Positions 24,661-34,089 of a stretch of 39,050 bases of DNA are shown here, in pieces; within the stretch, counting starts at the first letter, position 1; every line of letters begins with the position of its first letter. The notes beneath the pieces were generated by a model. That model had not been told where the DNA came from, made no database searches, and was given only the letters and a program-made list of their open reading frames with translations. A program made the translations under genes and the position numbers. Source of the stretch: JAVBOD01 sp031551045 (GTDB taxonomy: Bacteria > Bacteroidota > Bacteroidia > Bacteroidales > UBA932); the NCBI GenBank assembly GCA_031551045.1, contig JAVBOD010000081.1, forward strand, positions 1 through 39,050. The letters are read 5' to 3'.

Positions 24661-25227
24661 ATGGCAACAACTTCAGATTTTAAAAACGGTCTTTGTATTA
24701 ACTTTAATGGAAAACCTTGTTCTATCGTATGGTTTCAACATGTGAAACCGGGCAAGGGAGGCGCTTTTGTAAAGGTAAAAATGCGTAATCTTGAAAATGG
24801 GCGTATCTTGGAAAACACTTTCAATGCCGGAGAAAAAGTAGATTTAGTACGCATTGAACGCCGCCCTTTCCAATTTTTATATAAAGACGAAAGCGGCTTC
24901 CATTTCATGCACAACGAAACATTCGAACAAGTAGATTTACCGGAAGAAATGGTGGATAATGCCGACCTGATGAAAGAAGGCCAATATGTGGAAATGATGA
25001 TTCACGCCGATGAAGACCGTGTGCTTACCTGCGAACTCCCTCCTTTTGTAGAAATGGAAATCACCTATACGGAGCCCGCGGTGAAAGGAGACACGGCATC
25101 GACCAACGCCCAAAAAAGCGCGACGATAGAAACCGGTGCGGAAATTATGGTGCCGCTCTTCATCAACCAAGGCGAACGCATTAAAGTGGACACCCGCACA
25201 CGTTCCTATGCCGAAAGGGTGAAATAG
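24661..25227 (+). CDS. efp: Elongation factor P
   Basis: A 188-residue EF-P, which relieves ribosome stalling at polyproline. The three beta domains are complete: domain I contains HVKPGKGGAFVKVKMRNL, where the lysine in PGKGG is the usual modification site, and domain III ends with GERIKVDTRTRSYAERV. The gene has its own promoter. Proline-rich proteins such as the RHS protein (PP-rich linker near residue 1151) would be natural clients. Confidence 0.97.
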   Translation: MATTSDFKNGLCINFNGKPCSIVWFQHVKPGKGGAFVKVKMRNLENGRILENTFNAGEKVDLVRIERRPFQFLYKDESGFHFMHNETFEQVDLPEEMVDNADLMKEGQYVEMMIHADEDRVLTCELPPFVEMEITYTEPAVKGDTASTNAQKSATIETGAEIMVPLFINQGERIKVDTRTRSYAERVK

Positions 25228-25283
25228 TCCACACCACAGATTACACGGATTAGTACAGATTAACTACAGTTAGATTAGTGTAA

Positions 25284-25315
25284 TTGTCATTCTTCGCTTT
25301 GCTCGGAATGACAAA
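25284..25315. repeat. Interspersed repeat, collapsed copy
   Basis: TTGTCATTC and GAATGACAA form a 9-bp inverted repeat around TTCGCTTTGCTCG. This equals the right half of the 17536 element joined to its outer left end, as if the centre had been deleted. It lies in the efp-glyA spacer. Confidence 0.65.
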
Positions 25316-25363
25316 AAGCACAACCAAAACAATCAAACGAGATATCAATCTAAACAAAATATA

Positions 25364-26644
25364 ATGAAACGCGACAATCAAATTTTCGACATCATTCAGA
25401 AAGAGCAACAACGCCAGTTACACGGTATCGAGTTGATTGCTTCTGAAAACTTTGTCAGCCCGCAGGTGCTTGAAGCTATGGGCTCCGTGCTTACCAACAA
25501 ATATGCCGAAGGCTACCCCGGCGCACGCTACTATGGCGGCTGCGAAGTGGTCGATTTATCGGAACAACTCGCTATCGACCGCTTGTGTCAACTGTTCGGA
25601 GCGGAATACGCCAACGTGCAACCGCACTCCGGAGCCCAAGCCAACATGGCGGTATTTATGGCTTGTATGAAACCGGGCGACACATTTCTCGGCTTAGACC
25701 TTGCACACGGCGGACACTTGTCGCACGGTTCACCCGTAAACATGTCGGGTATCTGGTACAAAGCCGTTTCGTATGGAGTGAAAGAAGACACCGGTTTGGT
25801 GGACTATGAGCACATGGAACGCATGGCCATGGAACACAAACCGAAATTGATTATCGGCGGAGCATCGGCCTACTCGCGCGAATGGGACTATGCCCGCATG
25901 CGTGCCATTGCCGACAAGGTAGGCGCTATTTTCATGGTGGACATGGCACACCCGGCCGGTTTGATTGCTGCCGGTTTATTGGACAATCCCGTGAAATATG
26001 CACACATCGTAACATCGACTACTCACAAAACATTGCGTGGGCCGCGCGGAGGGATTATCATCATCGGTAAAGATTTTGAAAATCCATGGGGAATCAAAAC
26101 ACCGAAAGGCGAGATTAAAAAAATGTCGGCAGTGATTAACTCCAGCGTATTCCCCGGTGTACAAGGCGGGCCGCTGGAACATGTAATTGCCTCGAAAGCT
26201 GTTTCGTTCTATGAAGCGTTGCAGCCGGAGTATAAAAGCTACCAAGCACAAGTGAAGAAAAATGCGGCTACCTTGGCAGCAGCCTTTGTAAAAAAAGGAT
26301 ACAAAATATTCTCGGGTGGAACCGACAATCACTTGATGTTGATTGACCTGCGCCCGAAATTCCCTGAATTAACCGGAAAACAAGCAGAGAAAAGCCTGGT
26401 ATTGGCCGATATTACCGTGAACAAAAACATGGTGCCCTTCGATACGCGGTCGGCATTCCAAACATCGGGTATCCGCGTCGGAACGGCTGCTATCACCACT
26501 CGCGGATTGAAAGAGTCGCAAATGGAAGCTATCGCTACATTTGCAGATAGAGCATTGAGCCATCCGGACGACGAAAAAGTATTGGCCGGCGTAAGAGCCG
26601 AAGTAAACGCCATGATGAGCGGCTTACCGCTTTATGCTTGGTAA
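25364..26644 (+). CDS. glyA: Serine hydroxymethyltransferase
   Basis: A 426-residue PLP enzyme that converts serine and tetrahydrofolate to glycine and methylene-THF. The PLP lysine is K222 in TSTTHKTLRGPRGG. The N-terminal HGIELIASENFVSPQVLEAMGSVLTNKYAEGYPGARYYGG and VQPHSGAQANMAVF are standard. Length is normal. Its last 21 bases overlap the end of the opposing OstA-like gene, an unusually tight convergent arrangement. Confidence 0.97.
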   Translation: MKRDNQIFDIIQKEQQRQLHGIELIASENFVSPQVLEAMGSVLTNKYAEGYPGARYYGGCEVVDLSEQLAIDRLCQLFGAEYANVQPHSGAQANMAVFMACMKPGDTFLGLDLAHGGHLSHGSPVNMSGIWYKAVSYGVKEDTGLVDYEHMERMAMEHKPKLIIGGASAYSREWDYARMRAIADKVGAIFMVDMAHPAGLIAAGLLDNPVKYAHIVTSTTHKTLRGPRGGIIIIGKDFENPWGIKTPKGEIKKMSAVINSSVFPGVQGGPLEHVIASKAVSFYEALQPEYKSYQAQVKKNAATLAAAFVKKGYKIFSGGTDNHLMLIDLRPKFPELTGKQAEKSLVLADITVNKNMVPFDTRSAFQTSGIRVGTAAITTRGLKESQMEAIATFADRALSHPDDEKVLAGVRAEVNAMMSGLPLYAW

Positions 26645-28726
26645 GCTCAACTTTTTCTTCCCATCGAGCATATCGATATATTCGGTAATCGGAAACGAAG
26701 GCATCGGGATTTGTGAAACCTCTTCACGTCTCGATGCTTTTATTATTCTCGGGCACACATCAAATCGTGTTTTGGGGCGTTCGCCTTCGCGCACCTCAAA
26801 GCCTTTTAACACCGATTTGTCCTTCGGTATTTGATCTAAGGGATAAATATCACTGGTAATTTTTGAAATGTATTTCATCCGTTGGATTTTCCGGTTCTTC
26901 ACCGAAGCCTCGAAACGCTGGCTCTCCGCAAGGTCTGCATTTACTACCAAACTATCCTCCACCATAAAATAAACCGTCTGCGCACCGCCTTCTACATCGA
27001 ATTGATACAATTCATTTTCGTGGAAATAACCGTGCATGTCGCGCCCCTTTACTTGATTGTAATACGTAGTGTCTTCCTCCGGAAGTTCCTCATAAAACAA
27101 CAAGAATGCCGACGACAAGAAATCGGCCTTGGTGATTTCCTTTTCCCGCGTGTAAAAAAACATGCTGTCCGAAGAAATTTGATAGGTCCCGTGCCACAGA
27201 GCCGGCCGGCGGTATAAACGCGCAATAGAATCAAGCGTTGTATATACCAACGAATCACACACCATTTGCACATCGCCCCGGTAGGCCTGCACATGGTGGT
27301 AAGCATAAACATTCCGTAATATGGTGTCGGAAGGAGGCACGCTGTCTTTTTTTGCCAGCAGTATTACCGGATGTTCCGTTCTCCATAGCGAATCCTTTAT
27401 ATAACGGATAACGTCATCGGCCATTATCTTAAGGGTGTCTGCTTGTGTAGGCTTTACGGAGGTTTTTCCCACCGCAAGAGCCTTGATTTTCCTTGCTGCC
27501 GTATCCTTCGGAAGAGAAACGTCCGCACCCAAAGCATGATGAGTTAACGAATTTGGTGGTGATAAACTATCCGCTTGAATGATCATTCCCGGCAACTGCT
27601 GCAATGTGTCCTTATGCCCTTGCAAGCTATCCGGAAGTACGGCTACAGGTGGCGGTTCAGCATTTGTATCAACAGGCGTCGATACTATCGACATCGTATC
27701 TGACAGCGATTTTTTTCCAGAAGAGTCCGGTTGTATGCCGGTATCTTTCGGAAGATATTTCGGATTTTTATAGGTGATAAGTTTTATAGTGTCGCCACGT
27801 AAAAACAATGTGTCGCGCTTCGAAGTGGAATCCACCGAATAATAGGCAATGGAAGGATTTTCGGTGAGCGTAACTTTTTCCGGGTCCTCCAGCATATGTG
27901 CTTCATCGGCAAAAGCCAGCATACTTTTAGCCGTATCCAAGACTTGGACATTTCCATATAAATCGCCTTTTCGAAGAGGGCGGTAGTAGTACATGCTATC
28001 CGACCAGATTTCTTGCGTTGCTGTTTGTAAATAAGCTTCCGATGAAAAATGGAAAAAATCGTTTTGCCGGTCGAACCGGCCATAAAAACAGGACAGGAAC
28101 CCATCCTTATGCCAAATATTTGTTTTCCCAAAAAAGGTAGCAATATCACTCACAGAATTATAGTGCGACGAATCGGATCGAATGATATAGGTCGTGTCCC
28201 GCATTTCCAATTCATCCAGAAAGACAAATAGCTTTTGTCGGGAATAATAAACCCCGCGTTTGCTTTCCAATAAACTATTCTTATTCGTTATGGTTCCTCC
28301 TTCGTAAAAATAACCGATATTATCCTTGGTATCGAAATCCAATATCGAAGTCCGCAATTCGGCCGTAGTATCCACTAATCGAACAATTTTTCCCCGTACT
28401 TGTGCCATATTGATGTTACCGTCATACGACAGAGAATCTCCGTATAATTTCGCACCATCTTTGTTAATCATTACAATATGGCCAAAAGCTTTGAAACGCG
28501 ACCCGGAATACAGATAAGCACTATCACAATACATATACGTATCGTTGTGGAATAATTGTACATTTCCTATCAATCGGTTGATAGGACGTCCCTCGTATTG
28601 CATGCTTCGGATGAAGTCGGCACAAATAAGATCGACTATCTTGCGCGATGAAGTATCGGTTTGGGCATATGCCGCACATATCCCAAACACCCAACATACC
28701 GACAATAGTGTGCGCAAGCGCTTCAT
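26624..28726 (-). CDS. OstA/LptA-like LPS transport protein
   Basis: A 700-residue exported protein (signal peptide about 1-21, ending AYAQ). Residues about 30-320 are OstA/LptA-like beta repeats (LIGNVQLFHNDTYMYCDSAYLY, then GDSLSYDGNINMAQVRGKI, then WSDSMYYYRPLRKGDLYGNV). A disordered Ser/Thr/Pro/Asp-rich segment covers about 330-440, and a second OstA-like stretch follows (GDVQMVCDSLVYTTLDSIARLYRRPALW). Such proteins are thought to carry LPS across the periplasm. It is the last gene of the guaB-led operon, 21 bases after surA, matching an envelope-assembly role. Confidence 0.85.
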   Translation of the reverse strand: MKRLRTLLSVCWVFGICAAYAQTDTSSRKIVDLICADFIRSMQYEGRPINRLIGNVQLFHNDTYMYCDSAYLYSGSRFKAFGHIVMINKDGAKLYGDSLSYDGNINMAQVRGKIVRLVDTTAELRTSILDFDTKDNIGYFYEGGTITNKNSLLESKRGVYYSRQKLFVFLDELEMRDTTYIIRSDSSHYNSVSDIATFFGKTNIWHKDGFLSCFYGRFDRQNDFFHFSSEAYLQTATQEIWSDSMYYYRPLRKGDLYGNVQVLDTAKSMLAFADEAHMLEDPEKVTLTENPSIAYYSVDSTSKRDTLFLRGDTIKLITYKNPKYLPKDTGIQPDSSGKKSLSDTMSIVSTPVDTNAEPPPVAVLPDSLQGHKDTLQQLPGMIIQADSLSPPNSLTHHALGADVSLPKDTAARKIKALAVGKTSVKPTQADTLKIMADDVIRYIKDSLWRTEHPVILLAKKDSVPPSDTILRNVYAYHHVQAYRGDVQMVCDSLVYTTLDSIARLYRRPALWHGTYQISSDSMFFYTREKEITKADFLSSAFLLFYEELPEEDTTYYNQVKGRDMHGYFHENELYQFDVEGGAQTVYFMVEDSLVVNADLAESQRFEASVKNRKIQRMKYISKITSDIYPLDQIPKDKSVLKGFEVREGERPKTRFDVCPRIIKASRREEVSQIPMPSFPITEYIDMLDGKKKLSLPSIKR

Positions 28727-28747
28727 TACTTATAGCTTACCAGTCTT

Positions 28748-30097
28748 TTATTTAATCCACCCGGGCCGCTCGAAATGACAATCGGCATATTCCGGGTCAA
28801 TCCGGATAAGCGCCGAAGCTTGTTTCTTCTTTACCCATTCCTCAAAAGCAACCTGCTGCCGGTCACTGAGCGCCAGATTTTGCACAAGCGTATAATCGTC
28901 CTTAAAGCTTGCCGGATGCGAGGGAATATAGGAGACTAATTGAATAATTTTATACTGCGTTTGCCCCATGTTATCCTGCGCTTCAAAAGATTCGGAAATA
29001 TCGCCTTCCTTCATTTTCTGCAAAGCAAAATAATCTTGCCTGTTTAATTGGTCTTTTTCAAAGCGAGACGAAAGGGTATAAGGGTTCACTACCAATCCTC
29101 CGTTGAGCCGGGTATCTTTATCTTGAGAGAAACGCATAGCAGCCTCGGTAAACGACATGCTATCGGCACGCACCAAGCCGGCAATGCTGTCTAAACGAGT
29201 CAAAGCCTTCGTTTTATCTTCTGCACTGTATTTCGGTTTCATCAGAATATGGCGGAAGTTTACCATATCGTTTCCTTGTTTTTCTATCAATTGAATAATA
29301 TGCAAACCGTATTCCGTTTCTACAATAGGAGAAACTTGTCCCGGTTTCAAGGTAATCAACGCATCACGGAAAGCCTTTGCGTATTGATCTACCGGCGATA
29401 AACCATATTCCCCGCCTCGTTTGGCACTTCCGGGATCTTCCGAATACATGACTGCCAACGTACTGAATTTTTCTCCGTTCACTATCCGTTCGCGCAAGGC
29501 CAGCAAACGTTCGCGTACCTCAAATTTAGCGCTTCCTTCGGGAGGTGTCAATACAATTTGGCGAATAGTATATTGGTCGGGAATCAAGGGCAAGCTGTCT
29601 TTCGGCATTTTTTTGTAAAACGTCTCCACCTCGGTGGGAGTTACGGTTACGCCTTGTATCAAATGACTCCTCATTTGCTGTGTTAGATTCTGCTCCCTCA
29701 TGACATTCCGTGCGTCTTCCTTGATTTTAAATATGGGTTTTCTAAAATATTTCTCCACCGCTTTTTCGCTTCCCAAACTCATAATCATATTACGAATACG
29801 CTCGTTAATCGCGGCTTCAACGGCTTCTTCATTAACGGTCAAACTATCTATACGCGCTTGTGCCAATAATAATTTTTGCAACAATAAGTTTTCTAATCTT
29901 TCGCAACGTATATTTGTTTCGGAAATGACTCCTCCAAAGCGAGCCATCGCAATTTCCTGTTCCAAATCCGAAAGCATAATCATTTCATTACCCACTACAG
30001 CTATCACTTTGTCAATCGTTCCTTTGTCCTGGGCAACCGTTGTACATGTAATGATAACAAGCAATGGTAAAATCAGATAATGTCTCACTTTTTTCAT
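28748..30097 (-). CDS. surA: SurA-like peptidylprolyl isomerase/chaperone
   Basis: A 449-residue periplasmic chaperone. A signal peptide (about 1-22, ending TTVAQ) is followed by the SurA N-domain (IDKVIAVVGNEMIMLSDLEQEIAMAR) and two parvulin domains near 175-275 (ending GGEYGLSPVDQYAKAF, then SPIVETEYGLHIIQL) and 280-390. It assists folding of outer-membrane proteins. It starts one base after the stop of the preceding lipoprotein gene, so the two are translationally close. Confidence 0.92.
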   Translation of the reverse strand: MKKVRHYLILPLLVIITCTTVAQDKGTIDKVIAVVGNEMIMLSDLEQEIAMARFGGVISETNIRCERLENLLLQKLLLAQARIDSLTVNEEAVEAAINERIRNMIMSLGSEKAVEKYFRKPIFKIKEDARNVMREQNLTQQMRSHLIQGVTVTPTEVETFYKKMPKDSLPLIPDQYTIRQIVLTPPEGSAKFEVRERLLALRERIVNGEKFSTLAVMYSEDPGSAKRGGEYGLSPVDQYAKAFRDALITLKPGQVSPIVETEYGLHIIQLIEKQGNDMVNFRHILMKPKYSAEDKTKALTRLDSIAGLVRADSMSFTEAAMRFSQDKDTRLNGGLVVNPYTLSSRFEKDQLNRQDYFALQKMKEGDISESFEAQDNMGQTQYKIIQLVSYIPSHPASFKDDYTLVQNLALSDRQQVAFEEWVKKKQASALIRIDPEYADCHFERPGWIK

Positions 30098-30098
30098 A

Positions 30099-30944
30099 CT
30101 ATTCTTTATCTATGTATATTTTTACTTTATTATGATTCAATCCTTCATTGTAAACCGAGTTTTCCAATGACTTAATGATTTCTTGCCGGCGTTTATTCAG
30201 GATAATGCTGCGAATATTTTCTTTTTCATATACCAAAGGGGCTGTAGCCCCCGGCATCACTACATCGTACAAATAAACAAGATAGACATATTTATCGTCA
30301 GCTGTTTCAAGATAATGTTGTGATAAAACGGCCTCATATTTTCCATTCGGCAATTCTTGCAGCAAATAATTAAAATCAATCCACGCTTCATTAAAATCCG
30401 TAAACCGCTCGGCAGTGCCTTCACATAATACCGCCAGCTGCATCACATTTTTCGGATCCTTAAGACGAAATAGTTTTGTAATATGTTTTAATTCCGGCAA
30501 GTCTTTCTTTATTTTTATGTATAAAGCCTTCACTACCGGCGTCACCGCTACAAAATTCTCCGGATAGTCTTTATAGAATTTTTCTATTTCTTCTTCCGAC
30601 ACCTCGATATTCAAGCGTTGTTCCATGTACACTTTTTCATATCGAAAAATCAACAACGACAGGCGATAATCATCCAGTTCTTGCGACACGTTCTTCTGAT
30701 CCTCGGAGAGTTGTTGTTCGGCCAAGGAAGCTAATAATTGTTTTCGTGCCCAATTATTTACAAATGTGTTCAACAGATGCAGGCTGTCTTCCTTGGTAAT
30801 ATTCGGAAGAAATATTCCTTTCACGTCCGATTCCCATAATATGTGAGTTCCGACTTCAGCAATTTTTCTTCCTTTATCATCATTATCAGATGAATTGCAA
30901 GAAACAAGCCAGAAACATACTATAATGAGTAAAAATTTTTTCAT
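30099..30944 (-). CDS. SurA-N-like periplasmic lipoprotein
   Basis: A 281-residue lipoprotein (lipobox LVSC, cysteine 16). The sequence IAEVGTHILWESDVKGI and the helical region up to EVSEEEIEKFYKDYPENF resemble the chaperone part of SurA/PpiD proteins. A clear parvulin catalytic domain is not visible. It probably acts as a chaperone beside the true SurA next door. Its ATG overlaps the guaB stop codon by one base, pointing to coupled translation. Confidence 0.75.
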   Translation of the reverse strand: MKKFLLIIVCFWLVSCNSSDNDDKGRKIAEVGTHILWESDVKGIFLPNITKEDSLHLLNTFVNNWARKQLLASLAEQQLSEDQKNVSQELDDYRLSLLIFRYEKVYMEQRLNIEVSEEEIEKFYKDYPENFVAVTPVVKALYIKIKKDLPELKHITKLFRLKDPKNVMQLAVLCEGTAERFTDFNEAWIDFNYLLQELPNGKYEAVLSQHYLETADDKYVYLVYLYDVVMPGATAPLVYEKENIRSIILNKRRQEIIKSLENSVYNEGLNHNKVKIYIDKE

Positions 30945-32419
30945 CAGCGGCTGTAGTTAGGGGCTTCACTGGTAATCGTCACATCGTGCGGATGGCTTTC
31001 CACCACGCCGGCTGCCGTTATGCGCATAAATTCAGCGGTGGCCAGCGCAGCCAAATCTTTGGCGCCGCAATAGCCCATACCGGCCCGCAGACCGCCCAAT
31101 AATTGATAGAATACTTCGGCCAATGTTCCTTTATACGGCACTTGCGCAACGATTCCTTCCGGCACTAATTTTTTGATGTCTTCTTCCATATCTTGAAAAT
31201 AGCGGTCTTTCGAGCCTTTCTGCATGGCTTCCAGCGAACCCATTCCGCGATATGATTTGAATTTGCGCCCGTTCAAAATAATGGTATCTCCGGGCGACTC
31301 TTCCACTCCGGCAAACAGCGAACCGGCCATTACCGTATCGGCACCGGCCGCCAAGGCTTTCACAATATCGCCGGAATAACGGATACCGCCATCGGCAATT
31401 ACCGGAACACCGGATCCCTTAATGGCGTCGGCCACTTCAAAAATGGCCGTCAACTGCGGCACACCCACGCCGGCTACCACCCGCGTGGTGCATATGGAAC
31501 CCGGCCCAATACCTACTTTCACCGCGTCAGCTCCGCTTGCCACCAATTCTCTCGCGGCAGCGGCAGTGGCTATATTCCCAACAACCACATCCACATTCGG
31601 GAAGGCTTTTTTTACGTTCTTCAACATTTCCGGAACATAAATAGAGTGGCCATGCGCCGTGTCAATCACCACGGCATCGACTCCCACAGCAACCAACGCC
31701 TCTACCGATTGCAGCGTATGGGCATTTATTCCCACCGCCGCCGCTACACGCAGACGGCCTTTACTGTCCTTGCTTGCGCCGGGATTATCTTTAATTTTGG
31801 TAATATCTTTAAAAGTCAATAAACCTACTAATTTCCCGGCTTCATCCACCACCGGCAATTTCTCGATTTTATATTGTTTCAGCAAACTGGTGGCTTGCTG
31901 CAAATCCGTCCCTTTACGTGTCACAATCAGATTTTCGCCGGTCATTACCGAACTAATCGGAGTGCTCATGTTTTCCTGAAACCGTAAATCGCGGTTGGTT
32001 ACAATACCTATTAATTTTTGGGCTTCGTCAACCACCGGAATGCCACCGATTTTGTTTTCGCGCATCAACTTCAATGCATCGCCCACCGTTGCATCCCGGT
32101 GTATGGTAATAGGGTCATAAATCATGCCGTTTTCGGCACGTTTAACTTTACGCACTTGTTCCACTTGATTTTCAATCGGCATATTTTTATGAATCACGCC
32201 GATTCCGCCTTCGCGCGCAATAGCTATAGCCAGCGCCGCTTCGGTAACGGTATCCATAGCAGCCGATACAATCGGAGCGCTTAATTGAATGTTCCGGGAG
32301 AATTTAGTGCCCAAAAGCACTTCGCGCGGAAGCACTTCCGAACGGGCAGGAACAAGTAAAACATCATCAAAAGTCAATCCTTCATTTACAACACGAGTAG
32401 ATTTTGGTAACATAGGCAT
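30944..32419 (-). CDS. guaB: IMP dehydrogenase
   Basis: IMP dehydrogenase makes XMP, the committed step to GMP. The start at 32419 (MPMLPKST; 32413 is also possible) is preferred because the family begins just before GLTFDDVLLVPARSEVLPREV. Two CBS domains carry NKIGGIPVVDEAQKLIGIVT and YKIEKLPVVDEAGKLVGLLT. The active-site loop is GPGSICTTRVVAGVGVPQ with the catalytic cysteine, and the flap RYFQ follows. It heads an operon of envelope genes; a weak -7 box (TACCTTTA, 32446-32439) lies upstream. Confidence 0.96.
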   Translation of the reverse strand: MPMLPKSTRVVNEGLTFDDVLLVPARSEVLPREVLLGTKFSRNIQLSAPIVSAAMDTVTEAALAIAIAREGGIGVIHKNMPIENQVEQVRKVKRAENGMIYDPITIHRDATVGDALKLMRENKIGGIPVVDEAQKLIGIVTNRDLRFQENMSTPISSVMTGENLIVTRKGTDLQQATSLLKQYKIEKLPVVDEAGKLVGLLTFKDITKIKDNPGASKDSKGRLRVAAAVGINAHTLQSVEALVAVGVDAVVIDTAHGHSIYVPEMLKNVKKAFPNVDVVVGNIATAAAARELVASGADAVKVGIGPGSICTTRVVAGVGVPQLTAIFEVADAIKGSGVPVIADGGIRYSGDIVKALAAGADTVMAGSLFAGVEESPGDTIILNGRKFKSYRGMGSLEAMQKGSKDRYFQDMEEDIKKLVPEGIVAQVPYKGTLAEVFYQLLGGLRAGMGYCGAKDLAALATAEFMRITAAGVVESHPHDVTITSEAPNYSR

Positions 32420-32504
32420 ATCGTCAGTTTTAAATATGTAAAGGTACAACTTTATTCCGAGATGATAAAAAAACAACTGATTTTTTTATTCGCTCACTTT
32501 TCGG

Positions 32505-32512
32505 TACCTTTG
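32505..32512 (+). promoter_or_regulatory. -7 box of the polysaccharide operon
   Basis: TACCTTTG matches the Bacteroidetes -7 element, 32 bases before rfbA. The -33 position has only a T-run (32481-32487). Confidence 0.55.
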
Positions 32513-32544
32513 TATGATAGAGTTTTTAACTATTAGTTTAATTT

Positions 32545-33420
32545 ATGAAAGGAATTATTTTAGCCGGCGGTAGCGCCACCAGGCTATTCCCGTTATCGAA
32601 AGCCATTTCGAAACAAATCATGCCGGTGTACGACAAGCCGATGATTTATTATCCCCTCTCCACGTTAATGCTGTCAGGTATTCGCGAAGTGTTGATAATT
32701 TCCACCCCGCGTGATTTACCGATGTTCCGGGAATTGCTCGGTAGCGGCGAAAACCTCGGCATGAGATTCGAATATGTGATTCAGGAAAAGCCTAATGGTT
32801 TAGCCGAAGCCTTCATTTTAGGAGAAAAATTCCTCGATGGAGAAGGAGGCGCCTTAGTATTGGGCGATAATATTTTTTTCGGGCAAAAATTTTCGGCGAT
32901 GCTGGGCAACGCCACCGAAAGTGTGAAAACGAAAGGCGCATGCATTTTCGGCTATTTCGTGAGAGACCCGCGTGCCTATGGTGTCGTAGAGTTTGATGCT
33001 TCCGGAAAAGTAATTTCATTGGAAGAAAAACCGGCGCAACCAAAATCGAACTACGCTATTCCGGGTTTATATTTCTACGATCATACGGTGGTGGAAAAAG
33101 CAAAAAAACTTAAACCTTCCAAACGGGGCGAACTGGAAATAACGGATTTGAACCGCGTTTATTTGGAAGAAAAAACATTGAATGTAGAATTGTTCGGGCG
33201 GGGCTTTGCATGGCTCGACACGGGCAATGCCGACAGCATGCTGGAAGCTTCGAACTTTGTAGAAACCATTCAGAAACGCCAAGGATTTTATATTTCATGT
33301 ATCGAAGAAATTGCCTGGCGCAATGGGTGGATTGATACGAAACAGTTGCAGCAGTTAGGAGAATCGTTAAATAAAACCGAATACGGGAACTACTTGTTGA
33401 TGTTAGCAGAAAACCGGTAG
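32545..33420 (+). CDS. rfbA: Glucose-1-phosphate thymidylyltransferase
   Basis: RfbA/RmlA makes dTDP-glucose from glucose-1-phosphate and dTTP. The 291-residue protein has the nucleotidyltransferase signature LAGGSATRLFPLSKAISKQ near residues 6-24, followed by PVYDKPMIYYPLSTLMLSGI, GDNIFFG and EKPAQPKSNYAIPGLYFYD. It starts a plus-strand nucleotide-sugar operon for surface polysaccharide. The 50-base gap to rfbC is a low-complexity stretch of short aaataaac-like repeats. Confidence 0.96.
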   Translation: MKGIILAGGSATRLFPLSKAISKQIMPVYDKPMIYYPLSTLMLSGIREVLIISTPRDLPMFRELLGSGENLGMRFEYVIQEKPNGLAEAFILGEKFLDGEGGALVLGDNIFFGQKFSAMLGNATESVKTKGACIFGYFVRDPRAYGVVEFDASGKVISLEEKPAQPKSNYAIPGLYFYDHTVVEKAKKLKPSKRGELEITDLNRVYLEEKTLNVELFGRGFAWLDTGNADSMLEASNFVETIQKRQGFYISCIEEIAWRNGWIDTKQLQQLGESLNKTEYGNYLLMLAENR

Positions 33421-33470
33421 CCAACCAACAAATAAACAAATCATCAAATAAACAGATAAGCAAATAAGTA

Positions 33471-34019
33471 ATGGTGTTTACCGAAACAAGTATAAAAGGC
33501 GTTTGGATTATTGAACCGAAAGTACATACCGATGCCCGCGGTTATTTCATGGAATCGTTCCGGCAAGACCTTTTTGAAAAGCACGCAGGCAATATAAATT
33601 TTATACAGGATAACGAATCGAAATCGTCGTACGGAGTATTACGCGGCTTACACTACCAGTTGCCGCCTTTTGAACAGGCCAAGCTGGTACGCGTCATTCA
33701 AGGAAAAGTACAGGATGTCGTTGTCGATATCCGCCGCGGTTCTCCCACATTTGGGAAGCATGTGGCCGTGGAATTGAGCGCCGAAAACAAACGCCAGATG
33801 TTTGTTCCGCGCGGCATGGCGCATGGTTTTGCCGTACTGAGTGAAACCGCTGTTTTCATCTATAAAGTCGATAATGTTTATGCACCGCAAGCCGAACGCA
33901 GTATCCGGTTTGACGATGCGGCGCTTGGCATTGACTGGCAATTGCCGGCCGAGCATGTTTTGTTATCGGAAAAGGATAAAATAGCTCCGTTGTTTAAAGA
34001 ATTGAAAATGGAAAACTGA
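33471..34019 (+). CDS. rfbC: dTDP-4-dehydrorhamnose 3,5-epimerase
   Basis: A 182-residue cupin epimerase (RmlC). Signatures: DARGYFMESFRQDLFEKH, SSYGVLRGLHYQLPPFEQAKLVRVIQGKVQDVVVDIR with the catalytic histidine, VPRGMAHGFAVLSE and YKVDNVYAPQAERSIRFDD. It acts third in the dTDP-rhamnose pathway order but precedes rfbB here. Confidence 0.95.
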   Translation: MVFTETSIKGVWIIEPKVHTDARGYFMESFRQDLFEKHAGNINFIQDNESKSSYGVLRGLHYQLPPFEQAKLVRVIQGKVQDVVVDIRRGSPTFGKHVAVELSAENKRQMFVPRGMAHGFAVLSETAVFIYKVDNVYAPQAERSIRFDDAALGIDWQLPAEHVLLSEKDKIAPLFKELKMEN

Positions 34020-34089
34020 GAATTGAAAAGGCGAGATACAAGCATGCTCCATTTTTCAACGGCCAATTCTCCTATAAAAAACTCACAAT

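Noticed and set aside
33421..33470. Short aaataaac-like repeats before rfbC as a possible CRISPR or VNTR
   Set aside because: The units are irregular and under 15 bases, without spacers; it is low-complexity sequence.
34017..34066. Possible hairpin between rfbC and rfbB (gagaattg ... caattctc)
   Set aside because: The arms are short and widely spaced, with no T-run, and resemble common AT-rich filler between genes.
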